A stretch of DNA of 14,276 nucleotides from Burkholderia sp. (GTDB lineage: Bacteria; Pseudomonadota; Gammaproteobacteria; Burkholderiales; Burkholderiaceae). Location: contig JASLEG010000038.1 of assembly GCA_030151225.1 (NCBI GenBank), forward strand, positions 1 through 14,276. Reading direction: 5' to 3'. Positions within the stretch are counted from its first letter, which is position 1. The number at the start of each line of letters is the position of its first letter. The translations under genes and the position numbers were made by a program. Positions 6,199-12,739 of the stretch are shown here, piece by piece. The notes beneath the pieces are model-generated. The model worked only from the letters and a program-made list of their open reading frames with translations. It searched no databases and was not told the DNA's origin.

Positions 6199-6690
6199 AT
6201 GTCAAAGCAAGCGCAAGGCCGGCCCGCACGCGAGCGGATCCGGCCGCTCGTTCCGATCGACGCGTGCGGGCTCGCCCACGCCGCGGATCTGCTCGGCGAC
6301 CGCTGGGTGCTGCTGATCCTGCGCGAGGCGTTCTACGGCGTGACGCGCTTCGACGCGATGCGCGAGGACATCGGCGCCTCGAAGCACGCGCTGAGCAGCC
6401 GGCTGGAGATGCTGACCGAGGCCGGTATCCTGGCCTCGCGGCCGTATCGCGAGCCCGGCGAGCGCGAGCGCCACGAATACGTGCTGACCGATGCCGGCCG
6501 CTCGCTCGGCCCCGTGCTGCTGGCGATGCTCGACTGGGGGCAGACGCACCGGCTGCCGCGCGCCACGGCGAAGCCGCCGCGCGTGTCACTGGTCGAGCGC
6601 GATACCGGCGAAGCCGTGCACATGGCCTTCGCCACGCGCGACGGGCGCGTGGTGGACTCGGCCGAGCTGACCGTCACGCTCGATGTCTGA
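6199..6690 (+). CDS. HxlR-family transcriptional regulator
   Basis: A winged helix regulator of 163 residues. The HxlR signature is clear: DACGLAHAADLLGDRWVLLI (21-40), continuing LREAFYGVTRF, the recognition helix ASKHALSSRLEMLTEAGIL (60-78) and the wing RHEYVLTDAGRSL (91-103). Cys23, just before the LLGDRW helix, occupies the place of the redox or electrophile-sensing cysteine known in several HxlR members. The C-terminal 45 residues extend beyond the minimal domain. GAGGA sits 6 nt upstream of the ATG. It is divergent from the tautomerase across a palindromic operator and is followed after 12 bp by a methyltransferase, with which it is probably co-transcribed. Likely an autoregulator and a repressor of the tautomerase gene; the inducer is unknown. 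Confidence 0.92.
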   Translation: MSKQAQGRPARERIRPLVPIDACGLAHAADLLGDRWVLLILREAFYGVTRFDAMREDIGASKHALSSRLEMLTEAGILASRPYREPGERERHEYVLTDAGRSLGPVLLAMLDWGQTHRLPRATAKPPRVSLVERDTGEAVHMAFATRDGRVVDSAELTVTLDV

Positions 6691-6702
6691 GCACGGCCCC
6701 CG

Positions 6703-7281
6703 ATGCATGCCGTGCTCCCGATCCTGCGCGAGGTGCTGCCGGTCGCGCTGGTGCTGATCGTCACCGCGGCCTGCCTGTCGCTCGTGCTGTACCAGTTGCT
6801 GACCGGCGTGCCGCCGCTGTCGTCGGGCGCACGCGCGCGCGCCGACGTGGTGACGCTGCTGCGCCAGGCCGGCGTGCCGCCCGGCGCCGTGATCTACGAG
6901 CTCGGCGCCGGCTGGGGCTCGCTCGCGATCGCGCTGGCGCGTGCCTTTCCCGACGCGCAGGTGCGCGGCATCGAGATCTCGCCGCTGCCTTGCTGGGTAT
7001 CGCGCTGGCGCGCGCGGCACCTGCCCAACCTGCAGCTGCGGCGCGGCAATTTCCTGCACTGCGATCCGCGCGACGCGCACGCCGTCACCTGCTACCTGAT
7101 GATCAGGCCGATGCGCGAGATCGCCGCCCTGCTCGACCGCTCGCTGCGCCCCGGCACGCCGGTCGTGTCGCTGTCGTTCTGGTTCCGCGATCGCGAGGTC
7201 AGCGCGTCGCTGCAGGGCGCGGGGCCGCTGGCGTCGGCCGCGCTGTATCGCTGGCCGGCGCGGCGGCCGCCGGCGGCGTGA
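6703..7281 (+). CDS. Membrane-anchored class I SAM-dependent methyltransferase
   Basis: A 192-residue protein with one N-terminal hydrophobic segment (about 12-33) followed by a compact Rossmann-type methyltransferase domain. Motif I is YELGAGWGSLA (65-75) and the acidic ribose-binding residue is Glu91 in VRGIEISPL; GNFLHCD and YLMIRPMREI follow at the usual distances. Substrate unknown. The N-terminal segment would hold the catalytic domain at the cytoplasmic face of the inner membrane, which hints at a lipid, quinone or membrane-bound substrate, though this is inference. It starts 12 bp after the HxlR stop. Its last 83 bp overlap, tail to tail, the end of the EamA gene on the other strand, and its C-terminus (ARRPPAA) is low complexity, so the natural end may once have been slightly earlier. 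Confidence 0.82.
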   Translation: MHAVLPILREVLPVALVLIVTAACLSLVLYQLLTGVPPLSSGARARADVVTLLRQAGVPPGAVIYELGAGWGSLAIALARAFPDAQVRGIEISPLPCWVSRWRARHLPNLQLRRGNFLHCDPRDAHAVTCYLMIRPMREIAALLDRSLRPGTPVVSLSFWFRDREVSASLQGAGPLASAALYRWPARRPPAA

Positions 7282-8230
7282 GGCGCGCGCGACGGCGCAG
7301 GTACAGGTTGTTCAGCACCAGCGCCGCGGCCGTGAAGCCGAGCCCGAGCAGCTGCGCGCCGCTCGGCACCACGCCGGTCAGTGCCGACACGCTGAACGCC
7401 GTGACCGGCAGCACGTCCATGAACAGCACACCGTTCATCGGGCCGAGGATGCGGTTGCCCGTCACCCAGCACAGGATCGCCACGCAGCCGGCGACCGGCC
7501 CCATGTAGAGCAGATGCGGCGCGATCGCCCACAGCGCACGTGGCGTGGGCACGGCCACCGCATGCACGGCGAACAGCAGCAGGTTCAGGCCCACGATCGT
7601 GATCAGGCCGAGCCACACCGTCAGGGTCGTGTACTTGAGCGCCGACCAGCGCGCGAAATACGCCGAGCCGAAGGTGTAGATCACCCAGCTCAGCGCGCCG
7701 AACACGATCAGCGCGCTCGAGGCGAACGACTGCGGCGCATGCAGCGCCGCGGCCAGATCCCCGCGCGTGATGACCAGCGCCACGCCGGTGAACGACACGA
7801 GCACCAGCAGCAGCGACACGAACGGCGGCGCGGCGCGTTTGATCAGCGCATGGAGCAGCAGGCCCATCATCGGCTGGGTGGCCATCATCACCGAGGTGTT
7901 CAGCGCGCCCTGCTCACCGGCCAGCTGCTGCCCGAGAAATGCGAACGCGCCGAAACCGCAGAAGCCGATCGAGCCGAGCAGCCAGGCCAGCGCCAGCGAC
8001 TCGCCGTCGGCCCGGAACGCGCCGTGCCCCTCGCGGCGGCGCAGCAGCACCGCGAAGGCCGCGCCGGCGATCAGATAGCGCAGCGAGGTGAAGGTGAACG
8101 GGTCGACGTGGCGCAGCGCGTCGGTCATCACCGGAAACATCGCGCCGAGCAGCACGGTGGCCACGATGCAGGCCGCGATCCCTTTCCAGTAGCGGGTCGA
8201 TGCACGGTCGGAGCTAGCGGTCGAATTCAT
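7199..8230 (-). CDS. EamA/DMT-family transporter
   Basis: An inner-membrane permease of 343 residues with about ten hydrophobic segments arranged as two EamA repeats. The first begins GIAACIVATVLLGAMFPV, and LRYLIAGAAFAVLL, QPMMGLLLHAL and FTGVALVITRGD are typical of the repeat end. The second contains VFGALSWVIYTFGS and the terminal repeat GNRILGPMNGVLFMDVLPVTA. Family members export metabolites, amino acids or drugs; the substrate here is unknown. The last 27 residues are Ala/Pro-rich and coincide exactly with the 83-bp antisense overlap with the methyltransferase gene. No clear Shine-Dalgarno precedes the ATG; the palindromic motif at 8231-8242 sits there instead. It lies downstream of a TetR gene on the same strand, the likely regulator. 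Confidence 0.9.
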   Translation of the reverse strand: MNSTASSDRASTRYWKGIAACIVATVLLGAMFPVMTDALRHVDPFTFTSLRYLIAGAAFAVLLRRREGHGAFRADGESLALAWLLGSIGFCGFGAFAFLGQQLAGEQGALNTSVMMATQPMMGLLLHALIKRAAPPFVSLLLVLVSFTGVALVITRGDLAAALHAPQSFASSALIVFGALSWVIYTFGSAYFARWSALKYTTLTVWLGLITIVGLNLLLFAVHAVAVPTPRALWAIAPHLLYMGPVAGCVAILCWVTGNRILGPMNGVLFMDVLPVTAFSVSALTGVVPSGAQLLGLGFTAAALVLNNLYLRRRARLTPPAAAAPASDTARPTPAAPRPAATR

Positions 8231-8260
8231 GAACGATCATTCCCAAATTTAGAAAAATTT
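8231..8260 (-). promoter_or_regulatory. Probable TetR site and AT-rich promoter element before the EamA gene
   Basis: On the minus strand GAATGATCGTTC (8231-8242) directly abuts the EamA start codon and shares the 9-mer TGATCGTTC with the operator in the TetR promoter. Upstream, AAATTT occurs at 8245-8250 and 8255-8260; CTAAAT between them is a plausible -10, which would put the start of transcription next to the motif. The rest of the 86-bp gap (8261-8316) shows nothing else. Confidence 0.5.
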
Positions 8261-8316
8261 CGCGGCAGCCGCAGATGCGACGTGCCGCCCGGAAATCGGC
8301 GCGCGCGCCCGGCGCG

Positions 8317-8946
8317 TCAGCTCAGCGCGCGCAGGGCCACGTCCACGATCGAGGCCAGCTCGGCCTCGCTCATGTCGATCTTGTTCAGCACCCGCATGCC
8401 CTGCACGAGGCAGAGCAGGAAGCGCCCGGTTTCCTCCGCGTCGAGTTGCCGGTCGAACTGGCCCGCCTGCTGGCCGCGCGCGATCGCCAGGCTGAACTGG
8501 GTGGCGATGCGGCGCAGCGTGGATTCGATGTGCGGGCGCAGTTCGTCGTCGCCGGGCAGCAGCTCGGTCGCGCTGTTGGTGATGAAGCAGCCGCGCCGCT
8601 GCGCCAGGTTCGCGCCGACCCGCGTGTAGTACAGCAGCGCCTCGCGCAAGGCCTCGCGCGGTGGCAGATCGGCCGCCAGCCGCGCCTTCAGCGCCGCCAC
8701 CGCGCCGTCCGCGTAGCGGTCGAAGGCGGCCACCAGCAGGCCGTGCTTGTCGCCGAAGGTGCGGTACAGGCTGCCGCGGAACACGCCGGTGGCGTCGCAC
8801 AGCGCATCGACCGGCGTGGCGTGGTAGCCGTGCTCCCAGAACACGCTGGCGGCTGCATCCACGGCCTGATCGACGTCGAACTCGCGCGGCCGGCCGCGAT
8901 CGGCGGCAGGCTTGCCGCGGGAACGGGGGGAATCGGATGAGGTCAT
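8317..8946 (-). CDS. TetR/AcrR-family transcriptional regulator
   Basis: A 209-residue repressor. After a polar N-terminal tail, residues about 22-78 form the TetR helix-turn-helix: FDVDQAVDAAASVFWEHGYH, ATPVDALCDATGVFRGSLYR and TFGDKHGLLVAAFDRY. The C-terminal ligand domain includes RRGCFITNSATELLPGDDEL and LCLVQGMRVLNKI, as in AcrR/NemR-like members. The ATG at 8946 is preferred: a TATTAT -10 lies only 7 bp upstream, so a longer reading (to 9168) is largely upstream of the promoter and encodes remnants of a dead hydrolase. The transcript would be leaderless or nearly so; no Shine-Dalgarno is present. It precedes the EamA gene on the same strand and probably represses both itself and that transporter. 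Confidence 0.9.
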   Translation of the reverse strand: MTSSDSPRSRGKPAADRGRPREFDVDQAVDAAASVFWEHGYHATPVDALCDATGVFRGSLYRTFGDKHGLLVAAFDRYADGAVAALKARLAADLPPREALREALLYYTRVGANLAQRRGCFITNSATELLPGDDELRPHIESTLRRIATQFSLAIARGQQAGQFDRQLDAEETGRFLLCLVQGMRVLNKIDMSEAELASIVDVALRALS

Positions 8947-8953
8947 GCGCCGG

Positions 8954-8982
8954 ATAATAGAACTGATCGTTCTCAAAATCAA
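8954..8982 (-). promoter_or_regulatory. TetR promoter with operator embedded in the spacer
   Basis: On the minus strand TTGATT (8982-8977) and TATTAT (8959-8954) are spaced exactly 17 nt. Between and touching them lies AGAAC-N5-GTTCT (8959-8973), a perfect 5-bp inverted repeat. The predicted +1 falls at or beside the ATG at 8946. A repressor bound here would directly exclude polymerase, the standard TetR autoregulation layout. Confidence 0.65.
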
Positions 8983-9571
8983 GCACGGGCAGGCGCGGTC
9001 CTGCGTCAGGCGGACGGCGGACGGCGCAGCCAACCCGCGCTCGATCAGGAAAGCCGCGATCCGGTCATGGCACGCGGCCACCACCGGCAGCGTCGGCGCG
9101 ATCGGCTCGACCAGCGCCGCGATCGAGGCGCAGTCGTCACGCGCGCCCAGCACCGGATACACGCGCACCTGCGCGGCCGGCCGCGGCGCGCCGTTCCGGG
9201 TCGAAGCCGAGCCGGAGGACTCGCCGTCCAGCGCGCGTCACACGGCCAGCGCGTCGTGCAGCGGCGCCGGGAAGCTCGCCTCGGGCGCGATCCGGTAATC
9301 GACGGCCAGGATCGCGAGATCGGCGCGCGCGAGCAGCGCCTGCGCGAACCAGTGGTGCGTGGCGTGGCTGCCGGTGGTCCAGCCGCCGCCGTGCAGGGAC
9401 ACGAGCACCGGCCAGCCGTCGTGCGGGGTCGGGCCGGCCGGGCGCAGGCAGCGCGTGCGCACGCCGCCGAGCGTCGCCTCGCTCGCGATCAGCGCGCGCG
9501 GTGGCGGCCGCGTGAAATGCGCGCACTGGCGCGCGCATGCCTGCGCCGAGGACGGTGTCGTCGAGGCTCAT
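8983..9571 (-). pseudogene. Decayed alpha/beta-hydrolase (HSL/esterase type)
   Basis: Remains of a lipase/esterase of the hormone-sensitive-lipase group. It begins MSLDDTV at 9571 in one frame; similarity then continues in the next frame as CAHFTRPPPRALIASEATLG and PVLVSLHGGGWTTGSHATHH (HGGGW oxyanion motif), then ILAVDYRIAPEASFPAPLHD. An in-frame TGA at 9240-9238 interrupts it; the same frame resumes with RPAAQVRVYPVLGARDD, which resembles the post-nucleophile strand. About 100-150 residues expected in between, including the GDSAGG nucleophile region, are missing. After that the frame runs without a stop into the TetR start. One frameshift, one stop and a central deletion make it non-functional; origin of the last 50 residues is uncertain. 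The right arm is separated from the porin remnant by a terminator hairpin. Confidence 0.75.
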
Positions 9572-9583
9572 CGGGGGTCCGTC

Positions 9584-9620
9584 AATGAAGAACGCATGCC
9601 GCGGCGGGCGCGGCATGCGT
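9584..9620 (-). terminator. Terminator hairpin after the porin remnant
   Basis: ACGCATGCCGCG (9592-9603) and CGCGGCATGCGT (9609-9620) form a perfect 12-bp stem with a 5-nt loop. On the minus strand the stem is followed by TTCTTCATT. It lies 48 bp beyond the stop of the truncated porin and upstream of the hydrolase remnant, and was probably the terminator of the once complete porin gene. Confidence 0.65.
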
Positions 9621-9668
9621 GAAGGGAAACGACGGCGCGGCTCGCACGCGGCCGCGACACGATCAACG

Positions 9669-10097
9669 TCAGGCCGGCGTCGGCTCGGCCAGCCGGTCGC
9701 GCGAGGAATTCACGAAGCGCGCGAGGATCAGCGAGCCGATCACGCCCACCGCGGCCCATACCGAATCCACCATGCCGGTCGGCGCGATGCAGCCCGCCGC
9801 GATCGGCAGCGGGGTGACGAGCACCACCGTCGAGAACATGCGACGGCCGGTGCGGCGGTAGATGGCGTCCGCCTGATAGCCGCCTCCGGGATCCACGGTG
9901 CCCGTCAGGCCCCAGCGGTTGCCCTGATACCCGCCGGCCCGCGTCGCGTACCGATGCGCGCCGTTGATGTCGTTCACGCAGATCATGCCGGCGTCGAGCA
10001 CGCCGTACAGGGTGACGCTGCTCTGCGCGTGCGCGGCGAGCGGCGCGGCCAGGGCCATGAAGCTGACGAATGTGATGTGACGGTTGTTCACCCCCAT
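9669..10097 (-). pseudogene. Truncated Gram-negative porin
   Basis: The N-terminus of a Burkholderia-type general porin (normally about 350-400 residues), here only 142. A signal peptide (residues 1-24, cleavage after AHA) is followed by QSSVTLYGVLDAG, the typical first strand, then YATRAGGYQGNRWGLTGTVD and GGGYQADAIY. From about residue 83 only scattered resemblance remains (GRRMFS, MVDSV, RFVNS); the segment VVLVTPLPIAAGC and WAAVGVIGSLILARF is hydrophobic and unlike a beta-barrel. There is no C-terminal aromatic residue for barrel assembly. GGAGG touches the ATG at 10097 with no spacing, so the GTG at 10091, six bases on, is the better start and gives VNNRHITF. Either a fragment of a dead gene or, less likely, a short exported protein. 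Confidence 0.72.
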
Positions 10098-10296
10098 CCT
10101 CCAGGCATTCGTTTCGCATGGCGAATCATTTCGTGTATGGCCGATACGCGCGAGAACGCCATGCAGAGGCCTGGCGGTGCGGGATGCGTCGGCGCGAGCG
10201 CTCGATGGTTCACGCTCGGGAGCATGCCAGGGGCCGGGACCGCCACGACGGGAACCGGGCGCGGCCTCGCCGCCGCGCCCGCTGCCCGACGTGCGC
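10098..10296. other. Intergenic region between porin remnant and lipoprotein gene
   Basis: No gene is seen in these 199 bp. GGGCGCGGC (10257-10265) and GCCGCGCCC (10272-10280) form a 9-bp stem with a 6-nt loop, 17 bp past the stop of the lipoprotein gene. It may slow or end that transcript, but no T-tract follows on the minus strand. The right-hand part upstream of the porin remnant should hold its promoter, which I cannot place. Confidence 0.4.
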
Positions 10297-12396
10297 TCAG
10301 CGGTCGCGCAGCGTCTGGAACTCGATGTCGGTCAGCGCCAGCCGGCCCGCCGCCTTCGGCAGCATGAAATCGAGGCTGGCCAGATGCGCCGTGTCGACGC
10401 CGCCGAAGGCATCGAGCGGGATCGCCACCATGTCGAGCAGCGCGGCTGCATCGCCGTCGGAAAACGGCTCGTCCTCGATCGCGTCCACCAGCGGCCGCCC
10501 CTCGCCCTTTTCCCGCGGCGCCAGATAGAGCGCATCGCTGAAGTCGCTGGCCGCGACCGAGGCCCGATGGCCGGCCGTGTCGGTCAGCGTCACCACGATC
10601 TCCTGCCCCATCGGCCGCACCACCGTCGCGCGGAAAGTCAGGCTGTCGTAGGCCCGGGCCGACACGTCGTGCAGCTGCGTGGCCAGCTTCGCGCCGGGCT
10701 TCGACCATGCCAGCTCGAGATGGTCGGCCACCGACCGCAGGCCCCGGCCGGCCATTTTTCCAGACGGTAACGACGCCTGGAAGCCGTCGAGCCGCGCGGG
10801 CGTGCAGGCCGTGGCGTTCGCGTCGCCGATCGGCATGTCGCACCGCGCACTCGCATCGAAACCCGTCAACGCGAACGGCTCACCGAGCTGGCCGGGCTCG
10901 CCCCGGCCGCCGTCGGCAAAATGCCGGATCACGGCGCGGTGGCTCGCGTCGCGCTGGGTGCTCACCACCATGCGCGCGTCGCAGGGCCCGATTCCCGACG
11001 GGCAAGCCGCGTCCGGCACCTTCGCGTGCCCCTGCCAGTAGGCGGCGAACTGCCCCTCGCCACCCACGTACAGGCGCATGAACGAATTGATCAGGAACAG
11101 GCCGGTGCGCTGCTGGTCCTCCGCGTCGAGGCGAATGTCCGCCGGCCGATGGGCACAGAAGTGGTCGGCATTGCGGTCCGGGTCGTCGTCGCCGTCCGCG
11201 GTCCAGACCGTGTTGTAGAAGTTGTGATTGGCGCCGCGCACCAGCACCTGGTGACGCGGCGCGCCATCCGTGTCGAAACCGAAGCGGTTGCGGTCGAAGG
11301 TGCCGGCACCCTCCAGATCCGACATGTCGCCGTCGCAGGAAGGCAGCAGCACGCCCAGCGGCACGTTGCTCAGGCCGAGGCCCCCGCTGAAGTCGGTCGG
11401 CGCCAGCAGGAAGGCGGCCTTGAAGATGTACGGCCGGATCGACTCCGGACCGGCTGCGAAGAAGATGTTGTAGCGATTCAACGCCGCCGCGTATCGGGTT
11501 TCGTCGATGCCGGGTGCTTCGGCGGCGGACGCGTTGCCGGCTTTCGCCTGGCCCGCCGCGGCGGCAAGATCGGGATAGGCTTGCTCGAATCTCTTCGGAT
11601 GGCGCAGCAATGCACGACGAAGGTCGCGATCGTCGACGCCGACACGGGTGATGTTGTACTTGAGGGCATGGATCACGCCTTGCCCGCCGCGCGAATGACC
11701 GAGGATGCCGATGCGCGTGAAATCGAGCTTGCCTCGCAACACGTCCAGCATGCCGGGCCCACCGAAGCGGTTCAGCGCATCGAGCCGGTCCAGCGTGCCG
11801 AGCAGCAGTTGCGCGCGGGACTGGCTCGTGGCGTCGCCGTCGGCATTGATCACGTTCGCGTCGATCGACAGCACGACGTAGCCGTGACTGGCCAGATTCT
11901 TCGCCAGATAGTCGTAGCCCTGATAGCTCGCCGAACGCGAGCTGTGCATGCCGTGCAGCAGCACCACGAGCGGATAGGCGCCGGTCGGGAGGGCCACCTT
12001 GCCCGCGGCGCCCGGCCTGCCCGCCAGCGGGTAGCGGATCCATCCGTGCACCGGAGCGAGCAGCACTTGGTCGCTCTCGCCGCTGCGGATCACCACGTTG
12101 CCGAGATCGTATTCCACCGCCGGCGAGGGCACGAAGGCCACATCATCGTCGGGGGCCGGCGCCACCTCGGTGAAGCGGGCCGGCAGGGCCCGCGCGACGG
12201 GCACCGCGTCGGCTGTCGGGAGATTCGGTGCGACCGACTTGCCGGGCAGCGTCGGCGCCGTGCGAGGCTCGGCAACCGGCACCGCCGTGCCTCGCACGGC
12301 GAGGCTCGGCGCATCGTCGCTGCCGCAGGCGGCGAGCAGCACGGCCGTCGAACAGAGTGCATGAAACAGACAGGTTTTCCCACGGATCCAGCTCAT
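10297..12396 (-). CDS. Secreted lipoprotein alpha/beta-hydrolase with C-terminal beta-rich domain
   Basis: A 699-residue envelope esterase/hydrolase candidate. Residues 1-23 are a lipoprotein signal with lipobox LAAC, so Cys24 is lipidated; Gly follows, consistent with outer-membrane sorting. A Pro/Ala-rich tether spans about 30-90. The hydrolase domain (about 95-455) resembles PAF-acetylhydrolase/dienelactone-hydrolase proteins: oxyanion loop VVLLHGMHSSRS (144-154), nucleophile ILGHSRGGQG with Ser235, a probable acid Asp355 or Asp357 (LPSCDGDMSD) and His391 (RGANHNFYN). An Asp-rich stretch at 401-411 may bind calcium. Residues about 535-699 form an additional domain ending RLALTDIEFQ, like a carbohydrate-binding jelly roll. 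The start at 12396 follows GGGGA; the reading to 12585 adds 63 residues and would hide the lipobox. Substrate unknown. No operon partner: neighbours are a dead porin and a monooxygenase gene 341 bp upstream. Confidence 0.87.
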   Translation of the reverse strand: MSWIRGKTCLFHALCSTAVLLAACGSDDAPSLAVRGTAVPVAEPRTAPTLPGKSVAPNLPTADAVPVARALPARFTEVAPAPDDDVAFVPSPAVEYDLGNVVIRSGESDQVLLAPVHGWIRYPLAGRPGAAGKVALPTGAYPLVVLLHGMHSSRSASYQGYDYLAKNLASHGYVVLSIDANVINADGDATSQSRAQLLLGTLDRLDALNRFGGPGMLDVLRGKLDFTRIGILGHSRGGQGVIHALKYNITRVGVDDRDLRRALLRHPKRFEQAYPDLAAAAGQAKAGNASAAEAPGIDETRYAAALNRYNIFFAAGPESIRPYIFKAAFLLAPTDFSGGLGLSNVPLGVLLPSCDGDMSDLEGAGTFDRNRFGFDTDGAPRHQVLVRGANHNFYNTVWTADGDDDPDRNADHFCAHRPADIRLDAEDQQRTGLFLINSFMRLYVGGEGQFAAYWQGHAKVPDAACPSGIGPCDARMVVSTQRDASHRAVIRHFADGGRGEPGQLGEPFALTGFDASARCDMPIGDANATACTPARLDGFQASLPSGKMAGRGLRSVADHLELAWSKPGAKLATQLHDVSARAYDSLTFRATVVRPMGQEIVVTLTDTAGHRASVAASDFSDALYLAPREKGEGRPLVDAIEDEPFSDGDAAALLDMVAIPLDAFGGVDTAHLASLDFMLPKAAGRLALTDIEFQTLRDR

Positions 12397-12737
12397 CTCG
12401 TTTCCCCATTTGTTGTCGGTCGACGCCGAGCGCCGCGATGCGCCGACAGCGAATCGGCAGGCTCGACATGGAAACGCGCAATCGTTCGGCAGGCAACGAA
12501 GCTTCACGCCGGGGCCGACGATGGCACGCGAAACGAGATATACCCGGCCATATTCCACGGCCGTCGCGGGTGGGAAAATCCGCAAGAAATGGCTAAAAAA
12601 GCGACAAATTCATTTATGGAACGACACGGCGCCGGCACATCGATTCGCGCTCCGAATCGAAGCGGCGCCGCCGCGCCCGATTCGGTCGGCCCGCTTCGCA
12701 ATCCGCCGCGAGGCGTGGCGCGAGCGGGCGCGCCCGC
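12397..12737. other. 341-bp intergenic region without a gene
   Basis: This region lies upstream of the lipoprotein gene and downstream of the monooxygenase gene (both minus strand). The part nearest the lipoprotein gene (about 12530-12620) is relatively AT-rich, with TATATC at 12542-12537 (minus strand) as a possible -10, but I find no convincing -35. The other part holds the hairpins annotated separately. No small open frame with a ribosome binding site stands out. Confidence 0.4.
12641..12685. promoter_or_regulatory. Alternating CGATTCG/CGAATCG hairpins
   Basis: CGATTCG (12641-12647), CGAATCG (12653-12659) and CGATTCG (12678-12684) are alternating complementary segments. The middle copy can pair with either the left copy (5-nt loop) or the right copy. 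The right pairing extends to 8 bp (12652-12659 with 12678-12685) and encloses a nested GCGGC-GCC-GCCGC hairpin (62-74 of 12600). The two structures are mutually exclusive. No T-tract follows on either strand, so a terminator role is uncertain. Confidence 0.45.
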
Positions 12738-12739
12738 TC
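12722..12739. repeat. 18-bp perfect GC palindrome over a stop codon
   Basis: GAGCGGGCG (12722-12730) followed immediately by CGCCCGCTC (12731-12739) is a perfect palindrome; it includes two bases of the monooxygenase stop codon (12740-12738). In RNA it would fold as a tight hairpin just at the end of translation and may stabilise the 3' end. No T-tract follows. Confidence 0.5.

Noticed and set aside
8947..9168. N-terminal extension of the TetR protein by 74 residues
   Set aside because: The extension covers the TTGATT/TATTAT promoter and its sequence (RVYPVL) is a hydrolase remnant; TetR proteins start shortly before the helix-turn-helix.
9238..9240. TGA in the esterase frame as a recoded (selenocysteine or read-through) codon
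   Set aside because: A frameshift and a missing catalytic region in the same gene make simple decay the better explanation, and no selenocysteine insertion structure is evident.
12397..12585. N-terminal extension of the lipoprotein by 63 residues
   Set aside because: It would bury the signal peptide and lipobox; GGGGA precedes the ATG at 12396.
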